Translations under genes and position numbers: made by a program | The notes under the pieces: model-generated | Seen by the model: the letters and a program-made list of their open reading frames with translations, nothing else | Database searches by the model: none | Told to the model about the DNA's origin: nothing | NCBI RefSeq assembly: GCF_009208585.1 | Contig: NZ_WFLN01000010.1 | Coordinates: 157,052-221,051, forward strand | Reading direction: 5' to 3' | Source of the DNA: Fluviispira multicolorata | Lineage (GTDB): Bacteria; Bdellovibrionota_B; Oligoflexia; Silvanigrellales; Silvanigrellaceae | Length of the DNA stretch: 64,000 nt | Part shown: in pieces, positions 47,557 through 55,888 of the stretch | Layout: every line of letters starts with the position of its first letter | Position numbering within the stretch: position 1 is the stretch's first letter

Positions 47557-48280
47557 CACAACAGCACAAAATAATTCATTCCAAAATAAAACAAATATAA
47601 GATTCAGTGAAGATATACCATTTGCAATATTAATCTGCGAATATTGTGGCTTGAAAAGCCAAAGAATTAAAACAACATTTGACAGAAATTTCGTGAAAAA
47701 TATTAAATCATTAAAATTATTTTCAAGCTCTCAATGGAGCGCAGATGTTAAAATTCTATTTGAAAAACAACAAGAAAGCGAATACCAAATACTAGGATCA
47801 AAGTCTTGGCCCCCCCAAATTCCATTTGCACTTTCTCCCTTAAAAGAAAAAAATGGTTTATTAATATTATTAAAGTCTGATAGAGAAATCATAGGAAAAC
47901 AACTTCCAAAATCATCAAGTTATATTTTATTTTACCAAGGTAAAATAAACATCGAGTCATCAGACATTGAACTTGAAAAAGAAATAGCAGAACCCGAATT
48001 AAAACTCAAAAAAGACGATGGGGTTCGCTTTTTCATAGCAAAAGAAGTTAAAGGAGAACAAATAACGGCTCTTGAAAATGTCATAAAAAACTTTACAGAT
48101 GATAAAAATTCCTTAATTATTCCGTATGAAGTGACCGCTGATGGAGTGAACTATCGAAGTGACATCGAGATTAATAACCTCATGCGGACTGTAAAAAAAA
48201 TTAACCAAGTTATACCAAATCTTTCTGCAAAAAAAGCTCATGGTATGAATGATACAATAGAAATTATGAAAGCAAAATGA
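47510..48280 (+). CDS. Exported protein, hypothetical
   Basis: The start is ATG 47510 with AAGGA six bases upstream, inside the preceding gene. The N-terminus MYLLVFFLLLSLCQNN is a signal sequence; the Cys at 13 may be lipidated (SLC). The mature 240 residues are Lys/Glu rich with strands such as IPFAILICEYCGLKSQR and a C-terminal helical part. No motif is recognised. It overlaps the next gene by 4 nt (ATGA). Co-expression with the coiled-coil membrane protein suggests an envelope complex; this is inference. Confidence 0.65.
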   Translation: MYLLVFFLLLSLCQNNTTAQNNSFQNKTNIRFSEDIPFAILICEYCGLKSQRIKTTFDRNFVKNIKSLKLFSSSQWSADVKILFEKQQESEYQILGSKSWPPQIPFALSPLKEKNGLLILLKSDREIIGKQLPKSSSYILFYQGKINIESSDIELEKEIAEPELKLKKDDGVRFFIAKEVKGEQITALENVIKNFTDDKNSLIIPYEVTADGVNYRSDIEINNLMRTVKKINQVIPNLSAKKAHGMNDTIEIMKAK

Positions 48281-48756
48281 CTGAGAAATCTTTAATTATA
48301 AAAAAAACCTTATTAATATATTCAGAGTATAAAAAAATTGAAAAAGAAATATACGAAGATGTTTTTTTTGAAAGAGTTAAGAAATCTTTAGAAAAGAATA
48401 GTTATATTTTAAGTAATGATTTTATAGACGAATCATTTTCTAAAGAATTTTTAGAAAGTATAAGAACATTGTGTGAATTTGAATCCTTAACTTTTATGCC
48501 AGATGAATCAAAAGATGATTATCAGACTGCAAAAACAAAAGTAGATGAACTTCTTAAAACATTAAAAGAAAAGTGTAATAAAGTTGATCTAGCATTATTT
48601 ACTAATATAAAGCAAAATGATTTAAGAAAATTAATTGCTATGTGTGATTCTTTTTCTGAATGGTGCTCAGAAATTGAGTATTTTAAATTGAATAAAAAAA
48701 ATAGAATTAATTATATTTCAGAATCTCCTCTCCTTTCATTATGTCGAATAAATTGA
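48277..48756 (+). CDS. Hypothetical helical protein
   Basis: A 159-residue soluble, highly charged, mostly helical protein that starts within an ATGA overlap with the preceding gene and ends 7 bp before rsmE. No signal peptide, membrane segment or catalytic motif is seen. It contains LCEFESLTFMPDESKDDY in a loop and CDSFSEWCSEIEYF near the end. It is the last unknown member of the four-gene set before rsmE. The function is unknown. Confidence 0.6.
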   Translation: MTEKSLIIKKTLLIYSEYKKIEKEIYEDVFFERVKKSLEKNSYILSNDFIDESFSKEFLESIRTLCEFESLTFMPDESKDDYQTAKTKVDELLKTLKEKCNKVDLALFTNIKQNDLRKLIAMCDSFSEWCSEIEYFKLNKKNRINYISESPLLSLCRIN

Positions 48757-48763
48757 GTAAAAA

Positions 48764-49549
48764 ATGAGTATACAAAAACAGACATGGACATTAATTCAAG
48801 TAGATCTCTGCAAAAATCAAACTGAAATTATTTTAAAAGATGAAGAACATCACTACGTATTTCATGTTTTGCGCCTTAAAGAAGGCGACTCAGTTGAGTT
48901 AACTAATTGTAATGGACTAACAGCAATCGGAAATATTATTTCAATAAATAAAAAATCAATTACAATTGAAATAAAAAATTATAGCGAGCATAAAAAAAAT
49001 TCCCCAATAATTCATCTTTGGCTTGCCTATCCAAAACCCGCAACTCTTGAAGAAGTTGTAGCGAGTGCCTCTGAACTTGGAGCTGACCATATACACATTT
49101 TTAAAGCAGATAAATCGGCAGTTAAAAGTGCGATTAAAATTGAAAAAATTACAAAAATCAGTCAAGAAGCAGTTCGCATAAGCAAAAGTGCTTATGCTGC
49201 AAATATATCTTGTTATAATAATTTGAATGAATTTTATCAAAAAAATATAGAGCAAAATGAAAGAAAGAGATTGATTCTATTTTGTGATGAATCTCATGTG
49301 TATGAAGGCAAAATTAAAAATTCAATCTATACAATAATTCGAGAGCAGTATAAAAATTCTACTGAAGAAATCTGTATACTCATTGGCCCCGAAGCTAGTT
49401 TTTCGGATATGGAACGTTCTTTTATCTACGAAAAGATAACAACACATGCAGTTTCTTTAGGAAATAATATATTAAGAGTACCAAACGCAGTCATAAGCGC
49501 CCTTGGTACGGTTATTAATTTTAGAAATGATACATTAAATTTTAGATAA
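48764..49549 (+). CDS. rsmE: 16S rRNA (uracil(1498)-N(3))-methyltransferase
   Basis: A 261-residue SPOUT-class methyltransferase that methylates U1498 of 16S rRNA. The N-terminal PUA-like domain has HHYVFHVLRLKEGDSVELTN. The catalytic domain has LIGPEASFSDMER and VSLGNNILRVPNAVISALG. In this family those motifs normally read GPEGGFS and LGxRILRxETA, so the Gly-to-Ala and Glu-Thr-to-Pro-Asn changes are departures near the SAM knot. The gene starts 7 bp after the hypothetical gene, so it may be co-transcribed. Confidence 0.92.
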   Translation: MSIQKQTWTLIQVDLCKNQTEIILKDEEHHYVFHVLRLKEGDSVELTNCNGLTAIGNIISINKKSITIEIKNYSEHKKNSPIIHLWLAYPKPATLEEVVASASELGADHIHIFKADKSAVKSAIKIEKITKISQEAVRISKSAYAANISCYNNLNEFYQKNIEQNERKRLILFCDESHVYEGKIKNSIYTIIREQYKNSTEEICILIGPEASFSDMERSFIYEKITTHAVSLGNNILRVPNAVISALGTVINFRNDTLNFR

Positions 49550-49652
49550 TTAAAAATACGTTTTCTAATTTTTAAATAATGTCATTTCTCTGTCATATGC
49601 CATTATTTAAAATTTATATTAAACTTAAATTATCTAAAATGAAAGGATAAAA

Positions 49653-50087
49653 ATGGCTAAACAAATTTTTGTTAATTTACCAGTTTTAGACCTTAAAAAA
49701 TCAAAAGAATTTTATAAAAAAATTGGCTTCAAATTTAATGAAAAATATACTGACGAAAAAGCAGTATGTGTGATAATTGGAAAAAATATTTTTGCTATGC
49801 TGCTCGTCAAAGAATTTTTTAAAAATTTTACAAAAAAACAAATTATTAATGCAAAAAATGAAGCTGAAGTCATATTAGCTATAACTGTTGAAAGCAAAAA
49901 AAAGATAGACGCTATTGTTGTAAAAGCATTAAAAGCAGGTGGAACTCTAGCACGAGAAGCTCAAGATTTAGGTTATATGTATTCCCAAAGCATTGAAGAT
50001 TTAGATGGTCATATTTGGGAATTATTTTGGATGAATGAGAAAAAATTAACAGCTGAAATAAAAAAGAATAAAAAAAGTAAAAAATAA
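49653..50087 (+). CDS. VOC (glyoxalase/bleomycin resistance) superfamily protein
   Basis: A 144-residue protein preceded by AAAGGA. It has the paired beta-alpha-beta-beta-beta pattern of vicinal oxygen chelate proteins: FVNLPVLDLKKSKEFYKKIGFKF at the start and YSQSIEDLDGHIWELFWM near the end, where His and Glu are typical metal ligands. It resembles the PhnB/glyoxalase-like group often annotated as lactoylglutathione lyase, but the substrate is unknown. The final codons and stop lie within a hairpin shared with the convergent aguB gene. Confidence 0.85.
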   Translation: MAKQIFVNLPVLDLKKSKEFYKKIGFKFNEKYTDEKAVCVIIGKNIFAMLLVKEFFKNFTKKQIINAKNEAEVILAITVESKKKIDAIVVKALKAGGTLAREAQDLGYMYSQSIEDLDGHIWELFWMNEKKLTAEIKKNKKSKK

Positions 50088-50115
50088 GGTATTTAAAAAT
50101 TAAATACCTTATTTT
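50081..50115. terminator. Bidirectional terminator between VOC gene and aguB
   Basis: A perfect 15-bp inverted repeat (50081-50095 and 50101-50115) with a 5-nt loop AAAAT. A-rich on its left and T-rich on its right, it can act on both strands. It contains the stop codons of both convergent genes. Confidence 0.7.
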
Positions 50116-50969
50116 CCATCAAGCCCTAAAATCATTTTATAGTGTTCAGGTCGACGATCTCTAAAAAATCCCATTCCAGCCCGAAATGTTGTTGCATCTT
50201 TAAAAGAAAGATCAGCATAAATAATTTCTTCAGAAGTTCTATCAGATTCAGCAATTTTATCACCCATGTAATTGCTAATAAATGAACTGCCATAAAAAGT
50301 CATATTATTTTCAGTGCCAACCCGATTTGGAGCTGCCAGATAAACGGAATTGCAAACAGCATGACCAATCATAGCTCTTTGCCACATATCCTTTGTATCA
50401 ATAGAATGAGCCTCAGGTGGCTCACTGCCAATGGCAGTCGGATATAACAAGAGATCAGCTCCCTGCAAAACCATGCTCCTAGCACATTCAGGAAACCATT
50501 GATCCCAACAAATACCGACACCAATATTTCCAAAAGCAGTTTTCCACACCTTAAAACCAGTGTCACCCGGATTAAAATAATATTTTTCTTGATAACAAGG
50601 ACCATCAGGAATATGTGTTTTACGATATATTCCAAGAAGAGATCCATCCGCATCAATCATAGCCAGGCTATTATAATAAGCCTGCCCAGACTTTTCAAAA
50701 AAACTTATAGGTAAAACAACATTTTTATTACGAGCAATTTGTTGGAATTTTTCGAGAAATGGATGATTTTCAGCTTCATTTGCTAAAGAAAAAAGATGGT
50801 CATGCTGTTCTTGACAAAAATAAAGATTCTCAAATAACTCAGGTAAAAGGATAATATTTGCTTTTTTATCTGCAGCTTTTTCAATAAAATTAATAGACTT
50901 TTTTATATTTTCTTCACTTATATTTGTCATGCTCATTTGAATAAGAGCAAGCTTAATATTTTCTTGCAT
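50109..50969 (-). CDS. aguB: N-carbamoylputrescine amidase
   Basis: A 286-residue nitrilase-superfamily enzyme that hydrolyses N-carbamoylputrescine to putrescine, CO2 and ammonia. The Glu-Lys-Cys triad is visible in LLPELFEN, YRKTHIPDGP and GICWDQWFPECAR. The RTSEEIIYADL and FFRDRRPEHY segments near the C-terminus are typical of AguB. The ATG at 50969 is 6 nt after the aguA stop, with GGAG upstream, so the two form an operon. Confidence 0.95.
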   Translation of the reverse strand: MQENIKLALIQMSMTNISEENIKKSINFIEKAADKKANIILLPELFENLYFCQEQHDHLFSLANEAENHPFLEKFQQIARNKNVVLPISFFEKSGQAYYNSLAMIDADGSLLGIYRKTHIPDGPCYQEKYYFNPGDTGFKVWKTAFGNIGVGICWDQWFPECARSMVLQGADLLLYPTAIGSEPPEAHSIDTKDMWQRAMIGHAVCNSVYLAAPNRVGTENNMTFYGSSFISNYMGDKIAESDRTSEEIIYADLSFKDATTFRAGMGFFRDRRPEHYKMILGLDGK

Positions 50970-50975
50970 CAAAAT

Positions 50976-52022
50976 TTATCTCCAAACTTCTCCAGCTGGT
51001 TGCTGTTGAGTTACACAATGAAAGGAACCACCTCCATTTATTATAGCTCTTGAACTCAATCCAATAACTTCCCTATTAGGAAACAGTGAACGTAAAGTTT
51101 TTAATGCTACTTCATCATGGGGATCCTGATATACAGGAACAACCACAAAAGAATTCCCAATATAAAAATTCGCATAGGTTGCTGGTAAGCGCTGACCTTC
51201 AATTTCTATTCTATTTTTTGGTAATACTAATGGAACAAGATTAAAAAGATTTCCTTCAAGATCTGTAAACGTCTTTAAAAGTTCAAAATTTCGTTGCATT
51301 GCTGGGTAATTTTTATCAGTTCTATCTTCAGTCATTGAATAGACAATTGTATTTTCATTTACAAAGCGGACAATAGTATCGATATGTCCATCCGTATGAT
51401 CTCCTTCAAGACCATCTTCAAGCCATAATAACTTTTTTATACCTAGATTATCTTTTAAACTCTTCTCAATGTCACTTTGTGATAAGGTAGGATTTCTCAT
51501 TTCACTTAACAGACACTGCTTTGTAGTTAAACAAATACCTTTTCCATTGGTATCTAAAGAACCACCTTCCATAACAACAGATGACTTAAAAAAATTTAAT
51601 TTCAAAAATTCTGCGACTTGATTAGGAGCAAGATTATCTAAATCCCATTTAAACTTTTGCCCCCAAGCATTAAATTCCCATTTTACAAAACTTATTTTAT
51701 TTTCTTTTTTAATAAAAATAGGTCCATTGTCTCTGAACCAGACATCATTTAAAGAAACCCTATGTAAAGTTACGTTACTTTTTTTTCCAAGTCTTTCCAA
51801 AGCATCATTTTCAGCTTCTTCATTTGTAACAAGAAGATGAACGTGTTCAAATTGAGTTATTGCTTTTACAAGTGCTGTAAATTCTTGTCTAACCGAATCT
51901 AAATCACCGTACCAAATTTCATCATCAAAAGGCCAACTTGTCCAAGTAGCCGCATGAGGAGACCACTCAGCAGGCATAGAAAAACCAATATTATAAGGTA
52001 TATCTTTCAGTATATGAGACAT
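50976..52022 (-). CDS. aguA: Agmatine deiminase
   Basis: A 348-residue peptidylarginine-deiminase-type enzyme that converts agmatine to N-carbamoylputrescine. The start at 52022 has AAGGAAA upstream and gives MSHILKDIPYNIGFSMPAEW; a longer in-frame extension lacks a signal. Motifs include MPAEWSPHAATWTSWP, WFRDNGPIF, EGGSLDTNGKG and DHTDGHIDTIVRF. The catalytic Cys lies in GGGSFHCVTQQQPAG at the end. Upstream of aguB, it makes a complete agmatine-to-putrescine route; arginine decarboxylase is not in the window. Confidence 0.96.
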   Translation of the reverse strand: MSHILKDIPYNIGFSMPAEWSPHAATWTSWPFDDEIWYGDLDSVRQEFTALVKAITQFEHVHLLVTNEEAENDALERLGKKSNVTLHRVSLNDVWFRDNGPIFIKKENKISFVKWEFNAWGQKFKWDLDNLAPNQVAEFLKLNFFKSSVVMEGGSLDTNGKGICLTTKQCLLSEMRNPTLSQSDIEKSLKDNLGIKKLLWLEDGLEGDHTDGHIDTIVRFVNENTIVYSMTEDRTDKNYPAMQRNFELLKTFTDLEGNLFNLVPLVLPKNRIEIEGQRLPATYANFYIGNSFVVVPVYQDPHDEVALKTLRSLFPNREVIGLSSRAIINGGGSFHCVTQQQPAGEVWR

Positions 52023-52130
52023 CAAAATTTCCTTTTTACGAAATAAAAAAATGGATTCATAAATGCTTAATAAGCCATCCATCCATATACATGATATAAA
52101 AAATTCAGTCTAGAATTAGAATTTTTAAGA

Positions 52131-52466
52131 TTAACCGCTGCGAAATACTTTTGCAGCGACTGTTTTTTGAACTTTTTTCTCTATAACTACTTTTTTAGCT
52201 TCAGTTATATAATCTTTTACTGCATCAAAAGCATGTCTTTCATCGCCCCCACCAGCAAGCCATTGAGCCACAGTTGAGCCATTTAAATAATGTTGAGGGT
52301 AACCAAAAACGACTTTATTGGCTTCTAAATGGGCCCAATTTGTCTCTAAGTTCTCTTTTTCAAACATTTGTGTAGCATAATCGAGAACTCTTAAGATACA
52401 TTCTTCAACCTTTTTAAATTCAATTCCTCTAGCTAATTTGACATGGTCTTTTACTTTAAACTTCAA
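52131..52466 (-). CDS. Hypothetical protein
   Basis: A 111-residue basic protein. I prefer the TTG start at 52466, because GAAGGGG precedes it by about five bases and it yields MKFKVKDHVKLARGIEF. The ATG at 52529 is an alternative that lies inside a perfect palindrome and would add 21 residues. The sequence has LETNWAHLEANKVVFGYPQHYLNG and GGGDERHAFDAVKDYITEAKKVV. No family is recognised. It lies between aguA and the HU gene on the same strand. Confidence 0.6.
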   Translation of the reverse strand: MKFKVKDHVKLARGIEFKKVEECILRVLDYATQMFEKENLETNWAHLEANKVVFGYPQHYLNGSTVAQWLAGGGDERHAFDAVKDYITEAKKVVIEKKVQKTVAAKVFRSG

Positions 52467-52523
52467 GAATACCCCTTCTAAGATAAATATTTTAGTCTTA
52501 TTCTTAATCGGCTTTTTAGGAGC

Positions 52524-52547
52524 ATTCATTGAGCTTGCTCAATGAAT
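52524..52547. promoter_or_regulatory. Near-perfect palindrome over an alternative start codon
   Basis: ATTCATTGAGC (52524-52534) and its complement (52537-52547) flank just two bases. On the minus strand the right-hand part carries the ATG at 52529. It may be an operator or an RNA hairpin controlling the gene that follows. Confidence 0.4.
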
Positions 52548-52739
52548 ATGTGCTTTTATCAAATTATTTTAATATAATTTATATGTTATATGATTTTTAC
52601 AAAAGATGTTTATGCTTATAAAGGACATCTTAAAGTTTTAATATAACATTATTAAATACTTAAACAATATTTAAAATAAAAAAACTGGATGCTGCATTGA
52701 GCTCACCCAGTTTATTAATTAAGAAAATGATTTTTTAAA

Positions 52740-53072
52740 TTACTTTTTCTTTTTGACAGCTGACTTTCTTTTAACTCCTACTTTTTCTTTTAAAGATGAA
52801 GCAACTCTAAAGCTCACCTTTTTAGAAGCAGGAATTTTAATTTCTTCACCTGTTTGTGGATTTCTTCCCTTGCGGGCTGCACGATCTTTTACTTGTAAAA
52901 TTCCAAGTTTATCTATGCGTACTTTTTTGCCTGCAGCAACATGATCTTCAATTGCATCTAGAAAAGCAGCAATAACTTCTTTAGTTAATTTTTTTGGTAA
53001 TTGATCAAAACGAGTTGAAACCTCAACAGTTAGCGCAGAAGTTGAGACAGTCGAAACCTTTCTTTTAGTCAT
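52740..53072 (-). CDS. HU-family DNA-binding protein
   Basis: A 110-residue protein starting at the ATG at 53072, with GAGAGGA upstream. The HU/IHF fold is seen in LPKKLTKEVIAAFLDAIEDHVAAGKKVRIDKLG, followed by the DNA-wrapping arm region GRNPQTGEEIKIPASKKVSFR and the helix ASSLKEKV. A basic C-terminal tail ends in KKKK, and about 17 Ser/Thr/Val residues precede the core. It binds DNA without strong sequence preference and helps shape the nucleoid. The extra N-terminal and C-terminal pieces are longer than canonical 90-residue HU. Confidence 0.93.
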   Translation of the reverse strand: MTKRKVSTVSTSALTVEVSTRFDQLPKKLTKEVIAAFLDAIEDHVAAGKKVRIDKLGILQVKDRAARKGRNPQTGEEIKIPASKKVSFRVASSLKEKVGVKRKSAVKKKK

Positions 53073-53234
53073 ACACATCCTCTCTTGTGAGTGGTTAAAT
53101 GAAACTCCGTTTATAATTGCCTGAAACGACATATATATCAAGAGGAAAAGTGTAATTTTTTTTTTCCTATTGTAACATAGTCAAAACTTCACGAGAGTAA
53201 GTTGTGAAGAAATTTGATCTAGGAGCAAATCACA

Positions 53235-54098
53235 ATGAACCAAATAATTCTTTCTATACAATCATGTGTCAGCTATGGCCATGTCGGCAATAGTGCTGTT
53301 ACTTTTCCATTACAACGACTTGGAGTTCAAGTTTGGCCTATCCATACTGTACTTTTCTCTAATCATACCGGATATGGACAATGGCGTGGTAAAGTAATTG
53401 ACGTAGAAGGAGTAAGAGAAGTTTTTTTAGGAATAAAAGATCGTGGCGTGCTAAAAAATTGTGATGCACTTTTAAGTGGATATATGGGTTCAAAAGAACT
53501 TGGAAATGTCATGATAGAAGCAATAAATGAACTCAGAAAAGTAAGACCCGAAACCTTATATTGTTGCGATCCCGTAATGGGAGACATAGGTAGAGGATTC
53601 TTTGTCAAAGAAGGAATCCCTGAGTTTTTTAAAGAAGAAATGATACAATATGCAGATATAATTACACCAAATCATTTTGAATTAGAATATTTAAGTGATC
53701 AAAAATTCGATTCTATCGAAGGAGCAATCGAGGCTGCTCAAAAAGTAATGCAAAAAGGACCTAAAGTTGTTGTTATAACAAGTCTGTTACTTAAAGAGAC
53801 GAAAGAAACAAATATCAATATGCTTGTCATAAGCGAAAATTCAGTTTATATAGCTACTACACCATATATATCTACAACTTTAAATGGCACAGGTGATATA
53901 ACTTCAGCTTTATTTACTCATTTTTATTTAAAATTTGATAAAAATATTGCTCAAGCATTAGAAGCTACAATCTCTCGAGTGTATGCAATTATTCAAGAGA
54001 CATATCAAGCCTCATCAAAAGAGTTATTACTTGTTCAAGCCCAAGATTCTCTGATAAATCCTAATCAATTATTCAAAGCTAAAAAAATAAATTTTTAA
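53235..54098 (+). CDS. pdxY: Pyridoxal kinase
   Basis: A 287-residue ribokinase-like enzyme that phosphorylates pyridoxal in B6 salvage. The N-terminus ILSIQSCVSYGHVGNSAVTFPLQRLGV and NHTGYGQWRG match PdxY/PdxK, as do CDPVMGDIGRGFFV, ITPNHFELEYLS and the catalytic Asp in LNGTGDITSALF. PdxY and PdxK differ little at this level, so the symbol is by overall style. GGAG precedes the ATG. It is convergent with the mgtC-like gene. Confidence 0.92.
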   Translation: MNQIILSIQSCVSYGHVGNSAVTFPLQRLGVQVWPIHTVLFSNHTGYGQWRGKVIDVEGVREVFLGIKDRGVLKNCDALLSGYMGSKELGNVMIEAINELRKVRPETLYCCDPVMGDIGRGFFVKEGIPEFFKEEMIQYADIITPNHFELEYLSDQKFDSIEGAIEAAQKVMQKGPKVVVITSLLLKETKETNINMLVISENSVYIATTPYISTTLNGTGDITSALFTHFYLKFDKNIAQALEATISRVYAIIQETYQASSKELLLVQAQDSLINPNQLFKAKKINF

Positions 54099-54100
54099 TA

Positions 54101-54631
54101 TTAATCTAAAGTACCAGGCCCCGAATGAGATGAATCCCCCGATCTGCTTGAACGACTCTTAAAAAACTTTTTTTCTAAAAAGGCTATCAGTGAAAGAAAG
54201 GTAATTAAACCGATTGTTATTATAATTGTTGAAAGAAATATACCAAAACCAACTAAAATTCCAAGTGCTGATACCGTCCATATAACGGCCGCTGTAGTCA
54301 AACCCTGCACTTTACTACTTGACTTAAAAATGGCCCCAGCTCCTATAAAACCAATTCCTGAAACAATTTGTGCTACAATACGAGTGACGTCCGCCGAATG
54401 GACGGGGGTTGAAGATCCATAATCACTCATTAATAGTGATACAGCAGTAAAAAGTGCGGATGCAGCACAAATAAGTGCATTGGTTTTAATTCCGGCAAGT
54501 TTCCCCCTATACTCTCTTTCTATCCCTACAAGGGTTCCAACTAATAATGCAACTCCAACTTTTGGTAATAAAAAAAGTAAGATTTCAATTTCTGGCATAT
54601 AATGCACTGTGAGATTTACACCAATAGGCAT
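54101..54631 (-). CDS. MgtC/SapB family inner-membrane protein
   Basis: A 176-residue membrane protein with four hydrophobic segments. The conserved block GTLVGIEREYRGKLAGIKTNAL with ASALFTAVS and the later RIVAQIVSGIGFIGAGAIFK with VQGLTTAAVIWTVSALG are the family's signatures. MgtC-like proteins are associated with growth in low Mg2+ and in intracellular settings. This protein lacks the cytoplasmic C-terminal domain of the longer MgtC forms. AAGGTAA precedes the ATG. Confidence 0.93.
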   Translation of the reverse strand: MPIGVNLTVHYMPEIEILLFLLPKVGVALLVGTLVGIEREYRGKLAGIKTNALICAASALFTAVSLLMSDYGSSTPVHSADVTRIVAQIVSGIGFIGAGAIFKSSSKVQGLTTAAVIWTVSALGILVGFGIFLSTIIITIGLITFLSLIAFLEKKFFKSRSSRSGDSSHSGPGTLD

Positions 54632-54807
54632 ATATTTACCTTAATATAATTTGATTAGCATTGTCCTGCCAAGATTTTCTATGAAATATCAAAAAAATAC
54701 TTTGAAAATATTTCTATCTTAGCCAAAGAAATGACTCATTAATTAAACTTTATAAATAAATGCCGAATCTTATTTAACAGTTATTTTGGAGTAAATTAGG
54801 TGTAAAT

Positions 54808-55092
54808 ATGTCGATTAAAAAAAATCAAATCGATGAAAAAGATCTAGCAAGACACATGGGTGATCAAGCTTGTAGAGCAGAATCAAACAGTCTTGCGCAA
54901 AAAAAATACTCACATCTACAACGTTTAATGAGTAAAATTTCCGCACTCTCTGATAAGGAGTTTGATATTGCATTTTCAACTTTAGAATCTATGCTTGAAA
55001 ATTTTAATACAAAAAAAACCAAAAAGGAAGATGACAAAATCTCAAATAAAAACAAAGAAAACGCAATAAATATAATTACAAATAAACAATAA
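54808..55092 (+). CDS. Small hypothetical protein
   Basis: A 94-residue hydrophilic, Lys/Asn-rich protein with AGGTGT upstream of the ATG. A predicted helix (SHLQRLMSKISALSDKEFDIAFSTLESMLENF) lies in the middle, followed by a low-complexity Lys/Asn tail. It has no signal peptide. No family is recognised, and base composition matches the surroundings. It could be an unstructured cytoplasmic protein. Confidence 0.5.
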   Translation: MSIKKNQIDEKDLARHMGDQACRAESNSLAQKKYSHLQRLMSKISALSDKEFDIAFSTLESMLENFNTKKTKKEDDKISNKNKENAINIITNKQ

Positions 55093-55096
55093 CTAT

Positions 55097-55882
55097 TTAC
55101 TGATACTCTGTTACATTAATTGTGTAAATATCTGTTCCAATTTTAAATGTTAACTCAGTAGGGTAAACATTATCAGCTAGAGCATAACCAGCCCAACGAA
55201 CGCGCACATCAGACTCCTTAGAAAAAGGTCCATAATAAAATTGGCTATTCATGACTAAAGAATAACCTAATCCCTTTCTTTCTAAACTTAAATTACTTTG
55301 AACTTCAACTTCATTGTTATCAATAACTAAGGTTGAAATCGTAATAAATTGCCTTTTATTTGAAATAGGTGCTAAATTTATTTCTGAGTTAAAACTATTT
55401 CCATCAACAGTTTTAACTTCAGTAAAAATACCATCAACCTCATTTAACTTTTCAAATGCATAACTGCCACATAAAAACTTACGTAAATTTTTAGATCCAA
55501 TTTTTGCAAAAACAGAAGTCATTTGGTTGAGAGCGTCGTTATCAGAAACAGATTCAGAATGAAATGTATAATCAATTTTATTGCCTTTTACCTCAAATGA
55601 AGAATATTCTTCTCCGAGAGGTCCAACCACACTTCCTTTTAATTGCGCAAAACTATTCTCCCAAATAGCTTCGAGTTGAAAGGATGGAACTCTAAAGTTT
55701 GATGAGTTAATATCTGCTAAAAACTGGGGATTTTTATCTTGAAAACAAAGTGAATTTATTGTTGCCGAGACTCTTGTAACAGCATTGTCTTCTTGAACTC
55801 TCTCCAATTGCCGAGAGCGCATAGTCGTACAAGAAGAAAATAAAAAAAGAATAATAATTGCATGAAAATAATTAAAACACAT
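55097..55882 (-). CDS. Hypothetical lipoprotein
   Basis: A 261-residue protein with a lipoprotein signal (FHAIIILFLFSSCTTMRS; lipobox FSSC, Cys 18 lipidated). The mature part is rich in short beta strands and Ser/Asn, possibly a lipocalin-like or LolA-like fold, but no motif is decisive. The final segment AYALADNVYPTELTFKIGTDIYTINVTEY is a regular strand series. It begins 6 bp after the gshB stop on the same strand, so they may be co-transcribed. Confidence 0.7.
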   Translation of the reverse strand: MCFNYFHAIIILFLFSSCTTMRSRQLERVQEDNAVTRVSATINSLCFQDKNPQFLADINSSNFRVPSFQLEAIWENSFAQLKGSVVGPLGEEYSSFEVKGNKIDYTFHSESVSDNDALNQMTSVFAKIGSKNLRKFLCGSYAFEKLNEVDGIFTEVKTVDGNSFNSEINLAPISNKRQFITISTLVIDNNEVEVQSNLSLERKGLGYSLVMNSQFYYGPFSKESDVRVRWAGYALADNVYPTELTFKIGTDIYTINVTEYQ

Positions 55883-55888
55883 AAAAAC

